Made by a program: the position numbers and the translations under genes. 10,379 nt of DNA from SIG440 sp045596485 (lineage in GTDB: Bacteria > Bacillota > Clostridia > Monoglobales > Monoglobaceae), in NCBI GenBank assembly GCA_045596485.1, contig JAZOCL010000083.1, positions 1-10,379 on the forward strand. The letters run 5' to 3'. The stretch's first letter is position 1. Each line of letters begins with the position of its first letter. The notes under the pieces are model-generated. The model was not told where the DNA came from, ran no database searches, and worked only from the letters and a program-made list of their open reading frames with translations. Shown here one piece after another: positions 5,809-10,379 of this stretch.

Positions 5809-8382
5809 ATGACCATTAAACAAATCTTAAAATCGTTGACTGCCATTGCTCTATGCTCGGCAATTGTGCTTTTTCCCCTTTCGGCATATGCATCAGTTCT
5901 GGGCAGTTCAAAAATTGACGGCTATACAACAAAAATTGGCGAGGGGCTGTTTTTTACTCATAATCTGTTCTACAGTGACCAGAGCGGCGTGGGTAAACAA
6001 AGCGAAAACTATCTCACCTATACCCCCAACAGCACAGTAATTCCAAGCATTACCTTCGGCACGGCGCTCTACGGCGGAAACACTCTTTCAAATCAGGTAT
6101 CAACTATGGAGAATTCAGGCGTTGACGTTTTGGGCGGAACAAATGCCGACTTCTTCTCCACCCAGACTCTGGTTCCGATGAGCAACGCAATTGTTGACGG
6201 AAAAATTCTTACCAAGGATGCGTCAGGACAGGATGCCATCGGCATTATGGAGGACGGAACCGCATTCATATCTTACGTATTCTTCAACTCAGCAATGACC
6301 CGTGAGGACGGAAGCTCCGTTGCCATTCATAACATAAACAAGTTCCGCCAGCCCTACGCCGCATATCTGCTGACCCCCGAATTTTCGGATACCACACGCA
6401 ACACAACAAAGGGCTTTGACATCATTCTGGGCTCAATTGAAGGGGAAATGAAAATCGGCACAAAAATGACAGCAGTCGTTGAATCTGTAACCGAAAACTC
6501 CTCTGCCATTGCCATCCCCAAGGACAAGCTGGTTCTCACAGTTGACTCAAACGCTCCCAAAGAAATTCTCACCCCCATCTCAACTCTCAAGGTTGGCGAA
6601 AAGGTCACCTTCAGCTTTAGTGCAACCGGGGACGAAAGATGGTCTCAGGTTAAGGTTGGTATGGGCTCTGTTGGAGGACGACTTCTTATTGGCGGCGAGG
6701 TGAACCCAAACCTGTCGGCAGGTGCAGCCCCAAGAACCGCAATTGGCATCAAACAGGACGGCTCAATTGTTCTTTACACCATTGATGGCAGACAGGAAGG
6801 TCACAGCTACGGAGTTCAGCTCAAAACTCTTGCAAAACGTATGCAGGAGCTTGGCTGTGTTGAGGCTCTCAACCTTGACGGCGGCGGCTCAACCGCAATC
6901 ACCGCACAGCTCCCGGGAAACAGCTCCTCAACACTTATGAACAAGCCCTCCGACAAAAAGGAACGCAACCTTTCAACACACTTTATGTTCACAAACACAG
7001 CAAAGAAAACAGGTGTGGCAGCACAGCTTCATCTTTACCCCATAACTAACTATATTCTCAAGGGTGCAACCCTTCAGCTAACTCTCAAGGCAACCGACAG
7101 CGGATTTTATCCCACCGAGCTGCCTGGAGATGTTGAATATTTTGTTCAGGATGGTAAGGAAAGCACGGTTAGCCAAAGCGGTCTCTTTACCGCAAAGGAT
7201 TCAAGCCTTGTTGAGGTTTTTGCACAGAGCGGAGATATAAAAACCTCCACCTCTGTCACTTGTCTCGAAACCCCGACAAGCATTACGGTGAAAAACAAAG
7301 AAACCGACACCGAGCTGAAATCGCTGAACCTTGACCCCGGCGACAGTATTACCCTCTCTGCCGAAGCCTTCGGCGGATATAACAAGCTGATTTCTTCGGC
7401 AGATTGTTACCGTTGGGAATGTGACAATGAAATCGGAAGCATTGACGAAAATCAGACCTTCACCGCATCCGACAGATTCGGAGCAAAAGGAAACATCTAC
7501 GTTTCGGCAGGCAGCAAAACCGTCACCGTTCCCGTAACACTTATCGCAGCGGACAGCACCGACCCCAAGGCCTATCCCATTATTGATATGACCTTTGAGA
7601 AAGGCAGCCTGACGGGCAAAATTTCCTGCGAATATAACATTCTGACCCACAAAGAGGGAATCACTGTCAAGGCTGATGGAAAAGCTGCAACAGATGTTTA
7701 CTACAATCCCGAAACGGGCGAGTTTACCGCACCGCTTTCAAAAGATGTTCAAAAGATAACCATATACGCCACCAATGAATTTGGATATACTACCTTCAAG
7801 ACAATGACGGTGAATTCCGCCGACCCCGAAAGTCCCTTTGCTGACACTTCGGGGCATTGGGCAGAAGATATTCTCAGCTATATGTATTCGCAAAAAATCA
7901 TTAACGGCGAAGTAATTGACAAAGTTCTTCACTTCAACCCCCAAAAGCCTATGACCCGCTCGGAATTTGCAGTTATGGTTGTGAACTTTCTGGGGCTTGA
8001 CAAAGCTCAGTATTCCGATGTATCTCTCCCCTATTCTGACCTCAGCACCATTCCCTTCTGGGCACTTGACAGCTTTAAAGCACTTTATGAGCTGGGAATT
8101 GTTAAAGGCAGATATGTGACCGAAACAGAGAGCTGTGCTGACCCTCTTGCCTCAATCAGCCGTGCAGAAGCCGCAACCATTGTGGCGAGAATTCTCCCCA
8201 AGGGTCTCTTCAAAACTGAAATCACCGCTCCTGACAAGGCCGAAATTGCAGCTTGGGCAGAAAATGGATTTTCCACCCTCTTGAACATCGGTGCAATGAA
8301 GGGCTACGAAGACGGCTCTCTGATGCCCTCAATACCTCTCACCAAATCAGAAGCCGCAAAAATTCTGTACTCAGCAATGTAG
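5809..8382 (+). CDS. Secreted phosphodiester glycosidase (NAGPA-type) with three SLH repeats
   Basis: An 857-residue exported cell-surface protein. Residues 1-28 are a signal peptide (KQILK, hydrophobic core, cleavage probably after AYA). Roughly residues 100-400 form a phosphodiester glycosidase (NAGPA) domain. It is recognised by GGTNADFF at 109-116, RTAIGIKQDG from 309 and the signature LNLDGGGSTA with Asp357 and the Gly triplet at 358-360. Human NAGPA of this family uncovers mannose-6-phosphate; bacterial members are thought to act on cell-wall or surface glycans, with substrate unknown here. Residues of about 410-670 are beta-rich linker or Ig-like modules. Three S-layer homology repeats follow: from 677 (FADTSGHWAEDI), from about 741 (PYSDLSTIPFWA) and from about 807 to the end. 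SLH repeats normally bind pyruvylated secondary wall polymer. ATG 5809 is chosen over an open extension to 5692 because it begins the signal peptide and has AGGAAG upstream. No terminator follows. Confidence 0.93.
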   Translation: MTIKQILKSLTAIALCSAIVLFPLSAYASVLGSSKIDGYTTKIGEGLFFTHNLFYSDQSGVGKQSENYLTYTPNSTVIPSITFGTALYGGNTLSNQVSTMENSGVDVLGGTNADFFSTQTLVPMSNAIVDGKILTKDASGQDAIGIMEDGTAFISYVFFNSAMTREDGSSVAIHNINKFRQPYAAYLLTPEFSDTTRNTTKGFDIILGSIEGEMKIGTKMTAVVESVTENSSAIAIPKDKLVLTVDSNAPKEILTPISTLKVGEKVTFSFSATGDERWSQVKVGMGSVGGRLLIGGEVNPNLSAGAAPRTAIGIKQDGSIVLYTIDGRQEGHSYGVQLKTLAKRMQELGCVEALNLDGGGSTAITAQLPGNSSSTLMNKPSDKKERNLSTHFMFTNTAKKTGVAAQLHLYPITNYILKGATLQLTLKATDSGFYPTELPGDVEYFVQDGKESTVSQSGLFTAKDSSLVEVFAQSGDIKTSTSVTCLETPTSITVKNKETDTELKSLNLDPGDSITLSAEAFGGYNKLISSADCYRWECDNEIGSIDENQTFTASDRFGAKGNIYVSAGSKTVTVPVTLIAADSTDPKAYPIIDMTFEKGSLTGKISCEYNILTHKEGITVKADGKAATDVYYNPETGEFTAPLSKDVQKITIYATNEFGYTTFKTMTVNSADPESPFADTSGHWAEDILSYMYSQKIINGEVIDKVLHFNPQKPMTRSEFAVMVVNFLGLDKAQYSDVSLPYSDLSTIPFWALDSFKALYELGIVKGRYVTETESCADPLASISRAEAATIVARILPKGLFKTEITAPDKAEIAAWAENGFSTLLNIGAMKGYEDGSLMPSIPLTKSEAAKILYSAM

Positions 8383-8385
8383 GTA

Positions 8386-8414
8386 TTGACAAATCACAGT
8401 ATATGAGTTAAAAT
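8386..8414 (+). promoter_or_regulatory. Promoter of the M-box leader and mgtE
   Basis: Consensus TTGACA (8386-8391) and TAAAAT (8409-8414) with a 17-bp spacer. The -35 begins three bases after the stop codon of the SLH gene. The predicted start near 8421 places the aptamer almost at the 5' end of the RNA, as expected for a riboswitch. Confidence 0.9.
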
Positions 8415-8424
8415 AGGAAAAAAG

Positions 8425-8572
8425 ATTGTTCCGGTAGGTAAGGCTACCACAGGGATACGGATTGCTGCCGCGACATGGTGGAGACACCATTAGATGGTTG
8501 AACAGGCTATATCGAATGCAAGGTATCGTCTAACGCAATTTCATCGCCCTGCGAAGCTAAAGCTCGAACGGT
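8425..8572 (+). promoter_or_regulatory. M-box (ykoK leader) Mg2+ riboswitch aptamer
   Basis: This leader shows the conserved M-box blocks in order: GGTAGGTAAGGCTACC from 8433, GGGATACGG, TTGCTGCCG, GACATGG, GAGACACCA, GGTTGAACAGG and, near the 3' end, GCTAAAGCTC (8556-8565). The closing helix P1 pairs 8425-8431 with 8566-8572 (seven pairs, two of them wobble). M-box RNAs bind several Mg2+ ions, compact, and reduce expression of magnesium transporter genes. The downstream mgtE fits this exactly. The strand of P1 at 8566-8572 is shared with the antiterminator described with the terminator entry. Identification is from recall of the B. subtilis ykoK leader, not from a covariance search. Confidence 0.95.
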
Positions 8573-8644
8573 GACATTGTGTTTTTGGAATATTTTGTTT
8601 TCCCTATGTCATTGTTTTGAACTTTGACATAGGGATTTTCTTTT
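8566..8644 (+). terminator. M-box expression platform: intrinsic terminator and competing antiterminator
   Basis: The terminator is an 11-bp stem, TCCCTATGTCA (8601-8611) with TGACATAGGGA (8625-8635), with a 13-base loop, then TTTTCTTTT (8636-8644). The competing antiterminator pairs 8566-8577 (GAACGGTGACAT) with 8606-8617 (ATGTCATTGTTT), 12 pairs of which three are wobble. It uses both the 3' strand of P1 and part of the terminator 5' arm, so the two states exclude each other. High Mg2+ would hold P1 and let the terminator form; low Mg2+ would free the segment and allow read-through. Confidence 0.9.
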
Positions 8645-8674
8645 CGAAATTTTCAGAAACAGGAGGAAAAGCAG

Positions 8675-10033
8675 ATGATTGAAGAAATTTTGACATTAAT
8701 TGAAAATAAGGAATTTGTAAAGCTGCGAAGTACCCTTTCTGAAATGAATGCACCCGACATTGCAACAATGCTTGATGAAATCCCCGAGGAATACATTCTC
8801 CGTCTTTTCAGGCTGCTGCCAAAGGAGCTGGCGGCAGAAACCTTTGTTGAAATGGATGCCGACACACAGGAGCACCTGATCAAGCGTTTCAGCGACAAGG
8901 AGCTCCACGACGTACTTGACGAAATGTATCTTGACGATACTGTTGATATTATTGAAGAAATGCCTGCAAATGTAGTGAAGCGAATTCTCAGACAGTCTGA
9001 CCCCCAGACACGTTCAGAAATCAACAAAATTCTCAACTACCCAAAGGACAGCGCCGGCAGCATTATGACCATTGAGTATGTTGACCTGAAAACCCATATG
9101 ACCGTTGCCGAAGCCTTTGACCGAATCCGCAAAACAGGTGTTGACAAGGAAACCGTTTATACCTGTTATGTAACCGACCAAAACCGTCATCTTCTGGGAA
9201 TCACCACCGTCAAGGACCTTCTTCTTTGCGACAACTGCGCAGAGATTGGGGATATGATGGAAACCAACGTAATTTTTGTTGATACCTTTGAGGATAAAGA
9301 AGAGGTTGCCAACCTTTTCAATAAGTATGACTTTCTTGCAATGCCCGTTGTTGACAAGGAAACGCGGCTTGTGGGAATTATTACCGTCGATGACGTAATC
9401 GACGTTATCCAGGAGGAGCACACCGAGGATATTGAAAAAATGGCGGCTATGCTCCCTTCTGAAAAGCCGTACCTCAAAACCTCATCATTGGAAATCTTTA
9501 AAAACAGAATTCCGTGGCTTATGCTTCTTATGCTTTCCTCCACCTTTACCGGAAAAATAATAAGCTCCTTTGAAGAAACTCTGGCTTCCTGTGTGGCTCT
9601 CACCGCATTTATACCGATGCTTATGGGAACAGGCGGTAACTCGGGCGGTCAAGCATCGGTTACAATCATCCGTGGTCTTTCGCTGGGCGATGTTGAAATG
9701 AAGGACATTTTCAAGATTTTAGGCAAGGAGCTGATTGTTTCACTCTTTTGCGGAGCAGCTCTTGCAATAGTAAACTTTGGAAAAATGATTCTCATTGACC
9801 AGGGAACAATCCTTGCATCAGGTCAAAATCCAATCACGGTTTCGCTGGTTGTATCACTGACTCTACTTGTGACCGTTGTTTGTGCCAAGCTGGTTGGCTG
9901 TAGCCTGCCGATTCTTGTGAAACGTCTGGGCTTTGACCCTGCAGTTATGGCAAGCCCCTTTGTGACAACAATTGTTGACGCAATTTCGCTGCTTATTTAC
10001 TTTGTAATCGCAATGCAGGTTTTGCAGTTTTGA
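8675..10033 (+). CDS. mgtE: Magnesium channel/transporter MgtE
   Basis: MgtE imports Mg2+ (and sometimes Co2+) through a homodimeric membrane pore gated by intracellular Mg2+. The 452-residue protein matches the 450-residue Thermus protein in layout. Residues 1-125 form the acidic superhelical N domain. Two CBS motifs follow, ending at GITTVKDLL (175-183) and GIITVDDVIDVI (234-245), then a connecting plug helix of about 248-272. Five membrane helices occupy about 278-450. The family signature PMLMGTGGNSGGQ is at 314-326. Asp435 in the last helix probably corresponds to the pore Asp432 of the Thermus protein; this is inferred from the distance to the C terminus. The ATG at 8675 has a perfect AGGAGG at 8661-8666. 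Expression is under the M-box. It is a single-gene unit closed by a terminator. Confidence 0.98.
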   Translation: MIEEILTLIENKEFVKLRSTLSEMNAPDIATMLDEIPEEYILRLFRLLPKELAAETFVEMDADTQEHLIKRFSDKELHDVLDEMYLDDTVDIIEEMPANVVKRILRQSDPQTRSEINKILNYPKDSAGSIMTIEYVDLKTHMTVAEAFDRIRKTGVDKETVYTCYVTDQNRHLLGITTVKDLLLCDNCAEIGDMMETNVIFVDTFEDKEEVANLFNKYDFLAMPVVDKETRLVGIITVDDVIDVIQEEHTEDIEKMAAMLPSEKPYLKTSSLEIFKNRIPWLMLLMLSSTFTGKIISSFEETLASCVALTAFIPMLMGTGGNSGGQASVTIIRGLSLGDVEMKDIFKILGKELIVSLFCGAALAIVNFGKMILIDQGTILASGQNPITVSLVVSLTLLVTVVCAKLVGCSLPILVKRLGFDPAVMASPFVTTIVDAISLLIYFVIAMQVLQF

Positions 10034-10036
10034 TAA

Positions 10037-10080
10037 AAACAGGGTGTGCCAACGGCACACCCTGTTTACATTTTATTCTT
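10037..10080 (+). terminator. Intrinsic terminator of mgtE
   Basis: AAACAGGGTGTGCC (10037-10050) pairs perfectly over 14 bp with 10054-10067 around the loop AAC, starting three bases after the mgtE stop. A T-rich stretch (TTTTATTCTT) follows at 10071-10080. The tail is not an immediate T-run, since ACA intervenes, but the stem itself ends in TTT. Confidence 0.88.
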
Positions 10081-10089
10081 TCCTTTCTC

Positions 10090-10276
10090 TATAATAAATG
10101 TCGGTGAAATATTTTAATATTTCAGTTTGCTAAATTTAGCAAACCATTGTGAAAACTATGTTTTCACAAGCCGACTATATTGCAATCATTCGTGGCTTTC
10201 AAACCTTTAGTTTGAAAGTTGCGGAATAAAATTCCGCTAAAACGGCGTATCGCCGTTTTCTACGGCATTGATTATA
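10090..10276. repeat. Palindromic element: terminal inverted repeats, six perfect hairpins, central palindrome (MITE-like or structured RNA)
   Basis: No ORF. The ends 10090-10104 and 10262-10276 are inverted repeats matching at 12 of 15 positions (TATAATAAATGTCGG versus TATAATCAATGCCGT). Inside are six hairpins without mismatch: H1 10105-10124, H2 10125-10144, H3 10147-10169, H4 10196-10218, H5 10221-10237 and H6 10239-10259, with arms of 7-10 bp. H2 is a gapless 20-bp palindrome and the other loops are 2-5 bases. H1-H3 are enclosed by GTCGG (10100-10104) with CCGAC (10171-10175). H4-H6 are enclosed by CGTGG (10191-10195) with CTACG (10260-10264, one wobble). Each group forms a near-flush four-way junction. 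ATTGCAAT (10179-10186) lies at the element centre. The outermost TA at each end could be a target duplication as in Tc/mariner-type MITEs. It sits between convergent 3' ends. Copy number and function are unknown. Confidence 0.72.
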
Positions 10277-10303
10277 ACCATTGACGTGGATATTTTTTAC
10301 ATA

Positions 10304-10379
10304 CTAGATGATTCCTCCATCAACAGTCAGGACCTGACCTGTTATATAAGACGCTGCATCCGATGTGAGAAACAAAATG
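10304..10379 (-). CDS. C-terminal end of a FabG-like short-chain dehydrogenase/reductase, cut by window edge
   Basis: Only the last 24 codons are visible, read on the minus strand and ending in TAG at 10306-10304. They encode ILFLTSDAASYITGQVLTVDGG plus two Ile, the classical C-terminal block of classical SDR enzymes of the FabG type (fLaSdaasyiTGqvl-vDGG). The catalytic Ser-Tyr-Lys and the Rossmann fold lie outside the window. FabG reduces 3-oxoacyl-ACP with NADPH in fatty acid synthesis, but many SDRs of other specificity share this ending, so no gene symbol is given. It converges on mgtE, with the palindromic element between the two 3' ends. Confidence 0.88.
   Translation of the reverse strand, partial: ILFLTSDAASYITGQVLTVDGGII

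Noticed and set aside
7201..7650. Minus-strand open frame inside the SLH gene
   Set aside because: It is a shadow of a well-supported coding region with no ribosome site or recognised domain.
10105..10259. CRISPR array
   Set aside because: The hairpins differ from one another in sequence and spacing. There is no repeated direct repeat and no unique spacers of constant length.
10239..10259. H6 as the intrinsic terminator of the minus-strand SDR gene
   Set aside because: On the minus strand the stem is followed by AGCGG rather than a T-run, and it lies 45 bp past the stop. A weak role is possible but not supported over the element interpretation.

Overview
The window looks like a chromosomal segment of a low-to-moderate GC, Gram-positive anaerobe of the class Clostridia, probably an Oscillospirales/Ruminococcaceae-type gut bacterium. 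The evidence is indirect: a secA-prfB gene pair with the SecA zinc tail, a DUF2508 (YaaL-like) small protein, an exported protein with S-layer homology repeats, an M-box riboswitch in front of mgtE, strong AGGAGG-type ribosome binding sites and sigma-A-type promoters. No phage, transposase or defence gene is present.

Left part (1-4399, minus strand): a translation and secretion operon read right to left, secA then prfB (RF2) then the N-terminal part of prfA (RF1, cut by the window edge). prfB is not a single ORF. It starts at a GTG at 1493, meets an in-frame stop after 25 codons and continues only after a +1 shift. That stop is UAA rather than the usual UGA, the most informative oddity of this half. 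A candidate extended -10 promoter lies upstream of secA.

Middle (4494-5653): a small plus-strand DUF2508 protein converges on a minus-strand cytosolic CBM9-like protein, with a strong bidirectional terminator between them. The latter has its own promoter and is preceded by a tRNA-Arg(ACG) gene (minus strand) with its own promoter and terminator.

Right part (5734-10075, plus strand): a secreted phosphodiester glycosidase (NAGPA-type) protein with three C-terminal SLH repeats is followed, with no intervening terminator, by a consensus promoter, a Mg2+-sensing M-box riboswitch with a readable terminator/antiterminator switch, and the magnesium channel gene mgtE, closed by a strong terminator.

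Right edge (10090-10379): between the convergent 3' ends of mgtE and a FabG-like SDR gene (only its last 24 codons are visible) sits a 187-bp non-coding element. It has 15-bp imperfect terminal inverted repeats, six perfect hairpins packed as two groups of three, and an 8-bp palindrome at its exact centre. This is the best candidate in the window for something undescribed: a MITE-like palindromic mobile element and/or a structured RNA.
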